The notes beneath the pieces were generated by a model. That model had not been told where the DNA came from. It did not search any database and worked only from the letters and a program-made list of their open reading frames with translations. Source: Chloroflexota bacterium (lineage in GTDB: Bacteria; Chloroflexota; Limnocylindria; Limnocylindrales; CSP1-4). Taken from it: a stretch of 64,000 nucleotides of DNA. The stretch is taken from assembly GCA_019637815.1 (NCBI GenBank), contig JAHBUZ010000016.1, positions 1-64,000 of the forward strand, written 5' to 3'. Of the stretch, positions 14,904 through 24,771 are shown one piece after another (the first letter of the stretch is position 1; the number at the start of each line of letters is the position of its first letter). The position numbers and the translations under genes are program-made.

Positions 14904-15688
14904 GACTGCGCACCCGTCGTGGCCCGCGTGGCAGGGCTCGCGGCGAGCATGCCCAGACCGCGCAGCAGGAGCAGTGGATCCACTCGATCCGCCCAGTCGG
15001 CCGGGCCGAGCGCTTCGGCGTCGCCACCCGTGAGGACCACCTGCGGGCGGGTGCCCCCGAGCTCGTCCGTGATGCGTGCCAGGAGCCCCTCGATGGCGGC
15101 CGCGTGGCCACCCACGACGCCTGCCTGGATCGCCTCCACGGTGTCCCGACCGATGGTCCGCTCCGGTGCCTCGAGGGAGACCTCCGGCAGGAGCGCCGTG
15201 CCGCCACCCAGCGAGCGGAGCGCGAGAGCGGGTCCCGGCAGGATCGCGCCCCCCACGAAGTCACCCGAACCGTCCACGACATCGAGCGTCGTCGCGGTGC
15301 CGACGTCCACGACCACCACCGGCGCACCGACCAGCTCCCGCGCGGTCCAGGCGCCCAGCAGCCGGTCAGCGCCGACACGGTCCGGATGGGCGAGTCGCAC
15401 GTGCATGGGGATGGTGGCCGGGCCGGCTTCCAGCAGCTCGAGGCCACGGGCGGCGCACACGGCCCGGATCCGCTCGGTCCACGCGGGCACCACGCTCACG
15501 AGCGCCACGGGACCCTCGTCGCCGGTGGCCTCGATGGCCGACTTCAGTCGGAGGTCGGTGACCATGGCGACCTCGGCGGCGGTCCCGTCGGTCATGCGGG
15601 TCATCAGATGTGCCAGGAGCTCGGGCTCGGACGTGCCCCGGATGCGGGCCACCTTGACCGTGCTGTTGCCGACGTCGATCGCGATCAT
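14900..15688 (-). CDS. coaX: Type III pantothenate kinase
   Basis: This 262-residue enzyme phosphorylates pantothenate, the first step of CoA synthesis. The ASKHA-fold phosphate loop is MIAIDVGNSTVKVARI at the very N-terminus, followed by GADRLLGAWTA and VVVDVGTATTLDVVD with the catalytic Asp, then GGAILPGPALALRSLGGGTA. The frame stays open upstream, but the ATG at 15688 directly precedes the phosphate loop, and TATGAT lies nine bases before it on the minus strand. Type III kinases are insensitive to CoA feedback. It forms an operon with coaBC. Confidence 0.95.
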   Translation of the reverse strand: MIAIDVGNSTVKVARIRGTSEPELLAHLMTRMTDGTAAEVAMVTDLRLKSAIEATGDEGPVALVSVVPAWTERIRAVCAARGLELLEAGPATIPMHVRLAHPDRVGADRLLGAWTARELVGAPVVVVDVGTATTLDVVDGSGDFVGGAILPGPALALRSLGGGTALLPEVSLEAPERTIGRDTVEAIQAGVVGGHAAAIEGLLARITDELGGTRPQVVLTGGDAEALGPADWADRVDPLLLLRGLGMLAASPATRATTGAQS

Positions 15689-15770
15689 GACCGCCCGATC
15701 ATACGGGCGCGGGGTACCATCCCGTGGTCGATGCCACGCCGTGTCCGGCATCGGCGATGAGGAGGGTGAC

Positions 15771-16286
15771 GTGTCAGTCGAGCCGGCCGCGCGCTTCTTC
15801 GTCAACCATGGGATCGTGTCCGGGCGGACGGACATGGAGCACCTGCTGCGGCCGCTGCTCAAGCAGACCGTGATGTATCGCTATGTCCGGGCCGGCCAGG
15901 TGGTGAGCCATGGCACCGGCTGGGTGGAGCGCATCGTGGCGGGGCAGCCGGGCGTGTCCTCGTTCTTCACGCCGCTCTCGATCTGCATCAACGTCGACTC
16001 CTGGGAGCACCTCGAGTTCGACACGCGTCCCGACCAGCTGCTGTCCTACGTGCTGGTCCAGGGGGACGAGCGGGTGACCATCGAGTTCGCGGCCATGGTC
16101 CACGGCGGCGATGACACGCCGGTCCAGGAATCGCTGCGCCTCGACCCGATGTCCCAGTACATCCAGATGGAGCTGGCGGGCATGGGCGTGGATGTCGCCA
16201 CCTCGGAGCCGGCCGCTCCCCGGTCATCCGGTCCCGAGACGCCGGCCGCGGGTGACCCGGACGCCTTGCCACCGGAGGCGTCCTGA
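15771..16286 (+). CDS. Hypothetical protein, 171 residues
   Basis: This soluble protein is read from GTG 15771 behind a good GGAGGG site. A beta-rich central domain (about residues 30-125: VMYRYVRAGQVVSHGTGW, FTPLSICINVDSW, ERVTIEFAAMVHG) is followed by a Pro/Ala-rich, probably disordered tail of about 35 residues. No family was recognised. The frame is open for more than 600 codons upstream, but that part is the shadow of coaBC and coaX on the other strand. A TACCAT -10 lies at 15715-15720. Confidence 0.65.
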   Translation: MSVEPAARFFVNHGIVSGRTDMEHLLRPLLKQTVMYRYVRAGQVVSHGTGWVERIVAGQPGVSSFFTPLSICINVDSWEHLEFDTRPDQLLSYVLVQGDERVTIEFAAMVHGGDDTPVQESLRLDPMSQYIQMELAGMGVDVATSEPAAPRSSGPETPAAGDPDALPPEAS

Positions 16287-16318
16287 TCCTCGTCACGGGG
16301 CGCCCCGGGGTCCGCGTG

Positions 16319-16324
16319 TAGCAT
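16319..16324 (+). promoter_or_regulatory. -10 element for the M16 peptidase gene (decides the start)
   Basis: TAGCAT ends seven bases before ATG 16332. The in-frame ATG at 16323 lies inside this hexamer and is therefore unlikely to be used. The spacing implies a leaderless mRNA. Confidence 0.5.
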
Positions 16325-16331
16325 GCCCTCG

Positions 16332-17594
16332 ATGTTCCAGCGCACCCAGATCCCGGATGGGCCGCGTGTGATCTCGGCCCGGATGCCGGGTGCGCGCTCG
16401 CTCGCGGTCGCCGTCCACGTGCTCGTCGGGTCCCGCCATGAGGCGCGCCGCGATTCGGGGCTTGCCCACTTCATGGAGCACATCACGTTCCGCGGGACGC
16501 GCTCGATGCCGTCGTCGCGGGCGGTCTCGGAGGCGATCGAGGGCGTCGGCGGTGTCTCGAACGCCTCGACGGGTCGCGAATCCACGGTCTACTGGGCACG
16601 TCTCCCGGTGCGTCATGCGGCACAGGCGTTCCGGGTGCTCGGCGAGCTCGTGACCCAGCCCTTGCTGCGCGATGACGACGTGGTCAAGGAGCGCGACATC
16701 ATCGTCGAAGAGATCCGCTCCTACCAGGACGACCCGGCGCAGCACGTGTTCGACCTGTTCGACCGGACGTGGTTCGGGGACACGCCGCTCGGCTGGGAGA
16801 TCGCCGGGGACGAGGCCAGCGTGGCGACCCTGGAACCGGCACGTATCCAGCGCTTCTGGGCGGAGCACTATCGACCCGGCCGGATGGTCGTGGCGGTGGC
16901 CGGTGACATCGACCACGACGAGGCGGTGGCGCTCGCCGGTGATGCGCTGGGCACCGGTCCCGCGCCAGCGGAGCCATGGCTGCCCGCACCGCCCGCGCCC
17001 TGTGCCCGGCTGGCCATCCAGCGTCGCCGGACGGCCCAGGCGCATCTGTGCGTGGGTCTGCCGGGGCTGCCTCGGGAGCATCCGGACCAGTGGACCCTCA
17101 CCCTGCTGGAGGCCGTCCTGGGCGATGGCTCATCCTCGCGGCTGTTCCTGTCCGTCCGGGAGGAGGCTGGCCTCGCGTATGACGTCCACTCGTTCCAGGT
17201 CGACTATGCGGACGCGGGTGTCCTGGGCGTGTATGCGGGGGTGGATCCGGACGACCAGGAGCAGGCACTCGGCGCGATCCTGGTCGAGCTCGCGCGCATC
17301 CGTGACGAGCGCATCGGCGATGCCGAGCTGGAGAAGGCACGCGCCTATGTCAGCGGGCGCCTGGAGCTGCGCCTCGAGGACACGCGGCACGTCTGCGCAT
17401 GGCTCGGTGACCAGGAGGCGCTCCACGAGCGGGTCCTGACGCTGGATGAGGCGCTCGAGCGGCTCGCGGCGGTCACCGCGACGGAGATCCAGGACCTCGC
17501 TGGCCGGCTGATCCGGGATGAGGCGCTGTCCCTCGCCATCATCTCGCCCCGGACGGGAGGGCGCGCGCTCGATCGCGCGCTGCGGTTGCCATGA
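16332..17594 (+). CDS. M16 family zinc peptidase
   Basis: This 420-residue pitrilysin/processing-peptidase-like protein has the inverted zinc motif HxxEH in GLAHFMEHITFRGTRS (about residues 42-57) and the downstream zinc-ligand Glu within VKERDIIVEEIRSY, as in the M16B group (YmxG/PqqL-like). The second, inactive-type half includes LREHPDQWTLTLLEAVLGDG and LFLSVREEAGLAYDVHS. The domain size fits a single-chain dimer-forming M16B peptidase. The start at 16332 is preferred over 16323 because of the -10 spacing. It overlaps the TPR-like gene by four bases. Confidence 0.92.
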   Translation: MFQRTQIPDGPRVISARMPGARSLAVAVHVLVGSRHEARRDSGLAHFMEHITFRGTRSMPSSRAVSEAIEGVGGVSNASTGRESTVYWARLPVRHAAQAFRVLGELVTQPLLRDDDVVKERDIIVEEIRSYQDDPAQHVFDLFDRTWFGDTPLGWEIAGDEASVATLEPARIQRFWAEHYRPGRMVVAVAGDIDHDEAVALAGDALGTGPAPAEPWLPAPPAPCARLAIQRRRTAQAHLCVGLPGLPREHPDQWTLTLLEAVLGDGSSSRLFLSVREEAGLAYDVHSFQVDYADAGVLGVYAGVDPDDQEQALGAILVELARIRDERIGDAELEKARAYVSGRLELRLEDTRHVCAWLGDQEALHERVLTLDEALERLAAVTATEIQDLAGRLIRDEALSLAIISPRTGGRALDRALRLP

Positions 17595-18727
17595 GCCGGT
17601 CGAAGGACGCCACCGGGGCCGTCCGCAGCGGCCAGCGCGGTGATGCACAGCGGGCCGACCCACAGCGGGGAGGGTCCACCGCGAAGGCGGCCGACGCCGG
17701 CGCCACGCGTGCCGAGCGGTTGCCGGACGCCACGTCCACGGGTGGTCGGCGACAGCGCACCACGGCACCCGCACCACCACCCCGACCGGCTCGGTCGGTC
17801 GAGGGTCGACTGGCCCGCATGCACCTGCGCGGTGGCATGGTGGCGCTCGCCCGGGCGGAGCTCGAGCACATGGCCGGCGCCGGCACGCTCGACGGGGAGG
17901 CGCTCGTGGACCTCGCCGAGGCGCGCTGGCGGAGCGGTGACCTGGAGGGTGCCGCGGAGGCCGCGGAGGCGCATCTCGCGGCGGGTGGCGATGAGCCCAT
18001 CGCGTCGGTCATCGTGGCCGAGCAGGCGGAGCGCGAGGGACGCATCCTCGACGCGCGCCAGATGGCGACCCAGGTCCAGGGTCGGGTGGGGGAGGGCCTC
18101 GAGCGGCTGTTCGCGGGCGAGCCCCGCAGCACCGTCTGGCCGCCACCGGTGACCGCGTGGATGGACACACGGGCCGTCGAAGCGGGCCGCTGGGGTCTGC
18201 TCGTGGGGGGTGCCGAGGTGGTCGACCCGGATGCCTCCACCTGGCCCGGGGTGCCCATCGAGAGCCTCGAGGACCGACCCCTGCGTGCCGGGGCACTCAC
18301 ACGGCCGGTGATCACGGACCCTCCAGCCCTGCCCGGCAGCACCGTGGGCGGCACCCGCAGCGCCGAGGCCAGCCGGGAGGCCGACCAGCAGCTCCAGGCG
18401 GCGGAGCGGGACCTCGAGCGGCACGACCTCGTGTCCCTCGCCGGACGGCTGGGTCTGCTGCTGCGGGCCGATCCCGCGCTCGCTTCTGTCATCCTGTCCA
18501 TCGCCGACCACGCGCTGGAGGTCACCGCGGAACGGACCGCGGACCAGGCACCGACGGTCCCGGGCGGGCCGATGACGCTCCCCGGTGGCATGACCGGTGT
18601 CGCGTCGCTCCAGCTGCTGCGCGGCGACATCCTGCGAGCCCTCGGCCGCGAGGCCGAGGCGACGGATGCCTATCAGGAAGCCCTGCACGCCCTGCCGGGA
18701 CGTGCCCTCACCATGGAGTCATCGTGA
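17591..18727 (+). CDS. TPR-like hypothetical protein
   Basis: This 378-residue protein is rich in Ala, Arg and Glu. The first 75 residues are basic and probably disordered. Residues about 78-165 form helix pairs ([40 protein letters not shown]) like tetratricopeptide repeats, and the C-terminal 35 residues add another ([20 protein letters not shown]). It may be a scaffolding protein. It overlaps both the M16 peptidase gene and ndk by four bases, so the three are translationally coupled. No enzymatic motif is visible. Confidence 0.7.
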   Translation: MSRSKDATGAVRSGQRGDAQRADPQRGGSTAKAADAGATRAERLPDATSTGGRRQRTTAPAPPPRPARSVEGRLARMHLRGGMVALARAELEHMAGAGTLDGEALVDLAEARWRSGDLEGAAEAAEAHLAAGGDEPIASVIVAEQAEREGRILDARQMATQVQGRVGEGLERLFAGEPRSTVWPPPVTAWMDTRAVEAGRWGLLVGGAEVVDPDASTWPGVPIESLEDRPLRAGALTRPVITDPPALPGSTVGGTRSAEASREADQQLQAAERDLERHDLVSLAGRLGLLLRADPALASVILSIADHALEVTAERTADQAPTVPGGPMTLPGGMTGVASLQLLRGDILRALGREAEATDAYQEALHALPGRALTMESS

Positions 18728-19179
18728 CCGAGCGGACCCTCATCCTCATCAAGCCCGACGGTGTCCAGCGCCAGCTCGTGGGCCGGATCCTCGAGCGATA
18801 CGAGCAGCGCGGTCTCAAGATCGTCGGTCTCAAGCTGATGGTCGCGTCGCGCGCCATCGCGGAGGAGCACTACACCGAGCATCGTGAGCGGCCGTTCTTC
18901 GGCTCGCTCGTGGACTTCATCACGTCCGCGCCGCTCGTCGCCATCGCGGTGGAGGGCCTGAACGCGGTCGCGGTGTGCCGTGCCATCAATGGCGCCACGC
19001 GGCCCCACGAGGCGGCACCCGGCAGCATCCGGGGCGACTTCGCGCTCGAGACCGGGCAGAACCTGGTCCACGCCTCCGATAGCACGGAGAGTGCCACGCG
19101 CGAGCTGGGCATCTGGTTCGCCGATGGCGACCTGATCGACTACACGCGCTCGATCGAACCGTGGGTCGCCGGGAGCTGA
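18724..19179 (+). CDS. ndk: Nucleoside-diphosphate kinase
   Basis: This 151-residue enzyme transfers the terminal phosphate of ATP to other nucleoside diphosphates through a phosphohistidine. It has [20 protein letters not shown] at the start, [30 protein letters not shown] and the active-site His in [12 protein letters not shown]. Length and motifs are canonical. The GTG at 18724 overlaps the preceding gene by four bases, and homology starts at exactly this codon. It is the last gene of the M16-TPR-ndk unit. Confidence 0.97.
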   Translation: MTERTLILIKPDGVQRQLVGRILERYEQRGLKIVGLKLMVASRAIAEEHYTEHRERPFFGSLVDFITSAPLVAIAVEGLNAVAVCRAINGATRPHEAAPGSIRGDFALETGQNLVHASDSTESATRELGIWFADGDLIDYTRSIEPWVAGS

Positions 19180-19624
19180 TGCGGCCCATGCGGGCGTTGG
19201 GCCTGCGCGCGCTCGCTCACGCACCAGGAGGTGCGCTTCGCTCGCGTGCTCGGCCCGCCTTCGCCTGGACCGCCTGAGCTCCCGGCGGGTCGCGGGGGAT
19301 GCCGCTCGCTGCTGCGGGCAACATCGCGGCGTCGCGAGCGTGTGTGAGGCCCGTCTGACCATCGATCCGTGGGCCGGATCGCGGTGATCCATCGATCCGA
19401 TCGGTGGGGGACCGGTGATCGGTCGTGCAAGCCTGCTACACTCGCGGGCGCCCGCCGGATCACCGTGGTTCCGGCATGTCCGAGGCCATCCACGTTCACG
19501 GCCCGAGCGTGGGGCCCAGGCGTGACCGGTCGACGGACCGCACGCACACACCAGGACCGATCGACCCGAGGGACGCACCCAGCGACCCGACGGGTTCGCA
19601 CCAGAGGGGGAGGCACGCCGCATC
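19180..19624. other. Intergenic region between ndk and hppA
   Basis: These 445 bases contain no convincing gene. Several ATCGATCC/GGTGATC-type short repeats lie at 19360-19425. A TACACT hexamer at 19437-19442 is the best -10 candidate for hppA and would give a leader of about 180 bases ending in a GGGGGAGG ribosome-binding site before GTG 19625. No riboswitch was recognised. Confidence 0.4.
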
Positions 19625-21832
<2,208 letters not shown>

Positions 21833-21881
21833 CCGGTCGGCGGCCCGTTGGGCGGGTCGCTGCCTGATCCGATCCGTTCTC

Positions 21882-21909
21882 GAGGCCCCGGCGATCCCGC
21901 CGGGGCCTC
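21882..21909 (+). terminator. Hairpin after hppA
   Basis: Arms GAGGCCCCGGCG (21882-21893) and CGCCGGGGCCTC (21898-21909) form a perfect 12-bp stem with a four-base loop, 50 bases after the hppA stop. There is no T-run, so termination may depend on stem stability alone. Confidence 0.65.
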
Positions 21910-21979
21910 CGTGTGTCCGCGGGATCCGTATGTCCCCAGGACGGCCTCGGCGTGTCCGCGGGGCGGCGCCCGAGGAGCG

Positions 21980-22151
21980 ATAGCCCGTGAAGGGCTGCGG
22001 GTGCACCCAGGGCCTGGTTCGCAGGCACCAGAGGTCCGGCACGGCCGCGGGGACCGGGTCGTCCGGGAGGCGTCATAGCCCGTGAAGGGCTGCGGGTGCA
22101 CCCATGGCCCGGGCGCGCACGAGGCATAGCCCGTGTACGGCTCGTCAGGCG
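21980..22151. repeat. Intergenic repeat cluster, plus-oriented copies R1-R3
   Basis: R1 (21980-22009) and R2 (22075-22104) are identical over 30 bases and begin ATAGCCCGTGAAGGGCTGCG. AGCCC-GTGAA-GGGCT inside them forms a small hairpin. R3 (22126-22151) begins ATAGCCCGTGTACGGCTCGT and diverges after about ten bases. The shared core is ATAGCCCGTGWA. No gene is supported between hppA and uppP (780 bases); codon use in the open frames here is inconsistent. The function is unknown. Confidence 0.75.
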
Positions 22152-22287
22152 ACCGTCCCCGGTCCATTGGGGCCGGCGCCGGTCATGGGACCGGTTCCGA
22201 CTGCCTCCGAGTGGGCCGTCCGGCGCTTCGTCACCTCCAGGGCGCTGGCGCGTGGTACCGAACGGGACCTGGAAGCACCTCGCCGCT

Positions 22288-22413
22288 GCCAGGCGAGCAC
22301 TACACGGGCTCCGACCCGGCCGCTGGTGCCACCTCCCGCCAGGCGAGCACTACACGGGCTCGGACCCCGCTGCGCGCGCCACCCACCCGCCAGGCGAGCA
22401 CTACACGGGCTAT
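22288..22413. repeat. Intergenic repeat cluster, minus-oriented copies R4-R6
   Basis: Three 23-base copies starting GCCAGGCGAGCACTACACGG lie at 22288-22310, 22338-22360 and 22389-22411, spaced 50 and 51 bases apart. Read on the minus strand their end is (AT)AGCCCGTGTAGTGC, so they are inverted relatives of R3 and R1/R2, with R3 and R6 matching over most of 26 bases. The two orientation groups flank about 136 bases. A TAGACT hexamer at 22482-22487 downstream may be the uppP -10. Confidence 0.75.
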
Positions 22414-22612
22414 CGCCTAGCCCGTCGGTGCCCCCGGCGCCCCGGAGACGGGACGCAGAGGGGCTCTGCTGCGATCTTGGGTAGACTCGGCTCGACGGCC
22501 CGGGCGCTCTCGCACCCGGGCTTCCGGATGACCGGCCGGCGACCGGTCCCCGCCCACGAGCAGGCCCGACGACCCGTATCGGTCGACGGGTCCAGCCCAC
22601 AGGGAAGCCGAC

Positions 22613-23440
22613 ATGGACCCCATCCTCCAGGCGGTCATCATCGGGGCGATCCAGGGTCTCACCGAGTTCCTGCCGATCTCCTCGTCCGCCCATCTCATCA
22701 CCGTGCCGCAGCTGCTCGGCTGGGACGACCCGTTCCTCAACAGCGCCACGTTCGACGTGATGCTCCACGCGGGCACGCTCGTGGCGCTGCTCGTGTTCTT
22801 CTGGCGGGACGTGGTGCGTCTCCTGGGTGCGGCGTGGGCCGCGCTCCGAGAGCGATCGCTGGCGGGCGACCCCGATCGACGCCTTGCCCTCTGCCTGCTC
22901 ATCAGCATCATCCCGGCCGGGTTGCTGGGGGTCGCCTTCGAGTCGTTCTTCGACACCTGGTTCCGGGAGAACCTGCTGTCCATCCCGCTCGTGATGGTCC
23001 TGGGCGCCCTGTTCCTGTGGGTCGCTGACCGCTTCGGTCGGGGCGAGCGCGATCTCGACCGGGTGGACGTGCCGGATGCCGTCGTCATCGGTGTGGCCCA
23101 GGCGTTCGCCCTGTTCCCGGGGGCCAGCCGCTCCGGTGTCACCATCGCGACGGGGTTGCTGCGAGGGCTCCGCCGGGATGCCGCCGCGCGCTTCGCGTTC
23201 CTGATGGGCATCCCGGTCATCGGTGGCGCCACGGTCTGGAAGCTGCGACATCTCGCGGGCGCCGGCCTCGACGGCGACCAGCTGGGTGCGCTCCTCGCGG
23301 GCATGGCGTCCTCGGCGCTGTTCGGGCTGCTCGCCATCCGGGTCCTGCTGCGCTATCTGCGGAGCCATGACCTCGGCGTGTTCGTGGCCTATCGGCTCGT
23401 GTTCGCCGCCGTGGTCGCGGTCCTCCTGGTGATCCGCTGA
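22613..23440 (+). CDS. uppP: Undecaprenyl-diphosphate phosphatase
   Basis: This 275-residue integral membrane enzyme of the BacA/UppP family recycles undecaprenyl pyrophosphate to the monophosphate carrier for cell-wall synthesis. Both conserved motifs are present: GLTEFLPISSSAHL near the N-terminus and FPGASRSGVTIATGLLRGL in the middle, each supplying active-site residues. Seven to eight hydrophobic segments are visible. The stop overlaps the argR start by one base (TGATG), so the two genes are coupled. Loss of this enzyme typically increases bacitracin sensitivity. Confidence 0.95.
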   Translation: MDPILQAVIIGAIQGLTEFLPISSSAHLITVPQLLGWDDPFLNSATFDVMLHAGTLVALLVFFWRDVVRLLGAAWAALRERSLAGDPDRRLALCLLISIIPAGLLGVAFESFFDTWFRENLLSIPLVMVLGALFLWVADRFGRGERDLDRVDVPDAVVIGVAQAFALFPGASRSGVTIATGLLRGLRRDAAARFAFLMGIPVIGGATVWKLRHLAGAGLDGDQLGALLAGMASSALFGLLAIRVLLRYLRSHDLGVFVAYRLVFAAVVAVLLVIR

Positions 23441-23943
23441 TGACCACCGAGCAGGACACGCCCGGTGGCCGCCCGATGGACGTCATGAAGCGTCTCCGTC
23501 AGCAGGCCATCCGCGACCTGCTGACGCAGCGGAGTGTGCGCACCCAGCAGGAGCTCGTGGCGGCACTCCGCGATCGTGGCTTCCGGGCGACCCAGGCCAC
23601 GGTCAGTCGGGATGTCGCGGAGCTGGGCCTCGTCAAGCGTGGTCATCGTGGGGTCCAGGTGTATGCCCTGCCGAGTCGCGCCGACGAGCGCGAGCAGACC
23701 GGCGAGGACCGACTCTCGGCGCTGCTCCGCGACCTGCCCGTGGAGATCCGGCCGGCCGGCCTGATGCTGGTCATCCGGACGGTGCCCGGCAGCGCGCACG
23801 CGATCGCCGCGACCCTCGATCGGTGTCGCTGGCCGGAGATCGTGGGCAGCATCGCGGGCGATGACACGGTGTTCCTCGCCTGCAACGAGCGGGCCGCCCT
23901 CCAGCGCGTGCGGCAGCGACTGACGCGCCTGCTCAGCGCCTGA
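23440..23943 (+). CDS. argR: Arginine repressor ArgR
   Basis: This 167-residue transcriptional regulator controls arginine synthesis and breakdown genes as an arginine-bound hexamer. The N-terminal winged helix (about residues 16-82) contains TQQELVAALRDRGFRATQATVSRDVAELGLVKR in pieces, with ATVSRD as the recognition helix. The C-terminal core has LMLVIRTVPGSAHAIAATLD and the arginine-binding end IAGDDTVFLACN. It overlaps uppP by one base. Target genes are not in this window. Confidence 0.95.
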   Translation: MTTEQDTPGGRPMDVMKRLRQQAIRDLLTQRSVRTQQELVAALRDRGFRATQATVSRDVAELGLVKRGHRGVQVYALPSRADEREQTGEDRLSALLRDLPVEIRPAGLMLVIRTVPGSAHAIAATLDRCRWPEIVGSIAGDDTVFLACNERAALQRVRQRLTRLLSA

Positions 23944-23957
23944 GGTCACCACCGGGC

Positions 23958-24068
23958 CACGGACCGCCACTGCGCCCCGGGGGCGCCACCCGGCCGCGGA
24001 CCGCCACTGCGCCCCGGGGCCGCCATCCGGCCGCGGACCGCCACTGCGCCCCGGGGCCGCCATCCGGC
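23958..24068. repeat. 37-bp tandem repeat, three copies
   Basis: A 37-base unit containing GGACCGCCACTGCGCCCCGG is repeated at 23961, 23998 and 24035, with the second and third copies nearly identical and the first differing at a few bases. It lies in the 346-base gap between argR and greA and is likely to vary in copy number. A degenerate fourth start (CACGCGGCACC) follows. No gene is supported here. Confidence 0.85.
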
Positions 24069-24138
24069 CACGCGGCACCACCGCGCGGCCAGTGTCACCA
24101 CCCGGCCACCGCACCGCCACCGTCCCGGCCCTCGTTCG

Positions 24139-24167
24139 TTGCGCCGAACGGGCCGAACGTGTACGAT
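24139..24167 (+). promoter_or_regulatory. Promoter for greA
   Basis: TTGCGC (24139-24144), a 17-base spacer and TACGAT (24162-24167) form a good sigma-70-type promoter. The leader to ATG 24290 would be about 115 bases. Confidence 0.6.
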
Positions 24168-24289
24168 CCCGACTCCGGCTGACCCGTGGCGACGCGTGCT
24201 GCGCGTGCCCTGGTCATGCCGTTTCGTTCGTGAATCCCCCGGGACCGGACGCGCCCGGGAGCATCCTCCACGTTTGACGGGGTCTCCAC

Positions 24290-24754
24290 ATGAACAACAA
24301 GCCCCAGTACGTCTCCCGCCAGGGCCTCGAGGATCTCCGCGCCGAGCTCGACGAGCTCGTGAACGTCCGGCGCGCAGAGGTGGCCGCCCGCATCCAGGAG
24401 GCGAAGGAGCACGGCGACATCTCCGAGAACGCGGAATACGAGGACGCCAAGAACGAGCAGGCGTTCATCGAGGGCCGTATCCAGGGACTGTCCGCGCTCA
24501 TCAAGAACGCGGTCATCATCGACGAGCACACCTCGACGACCCACGTCCAGATCGGCTCCACCGTGGAGCTCCAGGGCACCGACGGTCCGGAGACCTACAC
24601 CATCGTGGGCTCCGCGGAGGCTGCCCCCGCGGAGGGCCGCATCTCCAACGAGTCACCCGTCGGTCGGGCCCTGCTGGGCCGCAAGAAGGGTGACAAGGTC
24701 AAGGTGTCGGTGCCTGCCGGCGACCAGGTGTATACGATCCTCACCATCAGCTGA
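24290..24754 (+). CDS. greA: Transcription elongation factor GreA
   Basis: This 154-residue factor inserts a coiled coil into the secondary channel of RNA polymerase and stimulates cleavage of backtracked RNA. The coiled-coil N-terminal domain includes GDISENAEYEDAKNEQAFIE, with the acidic tip residues near D/E 42-46. The FKBP-like C-terminal domain begins around VQIGSTVELQ and ends SVPAGDQVYTILTIS. Length is canonical. The lysyl-tRNA synthetase gene begins 17 bases downstream, probably in the same transcript. Confidence 0.97.
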   Translation: MNNKPQYVSRQGLEDLRAELDELVNVRRAEVAARIQEAKEHGDISENAEYEDAKNEQAFIEGRIQGLSALIKNAVIIDEHTSTTHVQIGSTVELQGTDGPETYTIVGSAEAAPAEGRISNESPVGRALLGRKKGDKVKVSVPAGDQVYTILTIS

Positions 24755-24771
24755 GCGGGGAGGTCCCACGG

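Noticed and set aside
13869..15770. Open frame of more than 600 codons on the plus strand leading into the 15771 gene
   Set aside because: It is antisense to coaBC and coaX, has low-complexity Arg/His-rich translation, and no homology. Only the last 171 codons from GTG 15771 are supported.
22288..22411. CRISPR-like array: three 23-base copies with 27-28-base spacers
   Set aside because: Only three copies, with inverted relatives in the same region and no cas genes in the window. The spacers are also G+C-rich and share sequence.
22096..23028. 310-codon plus-strand frame with GEHYTG repeats
   Set aside because: The repetition comes from the intergenic DNA repeats, and the frame then overlaps uppP in another register.
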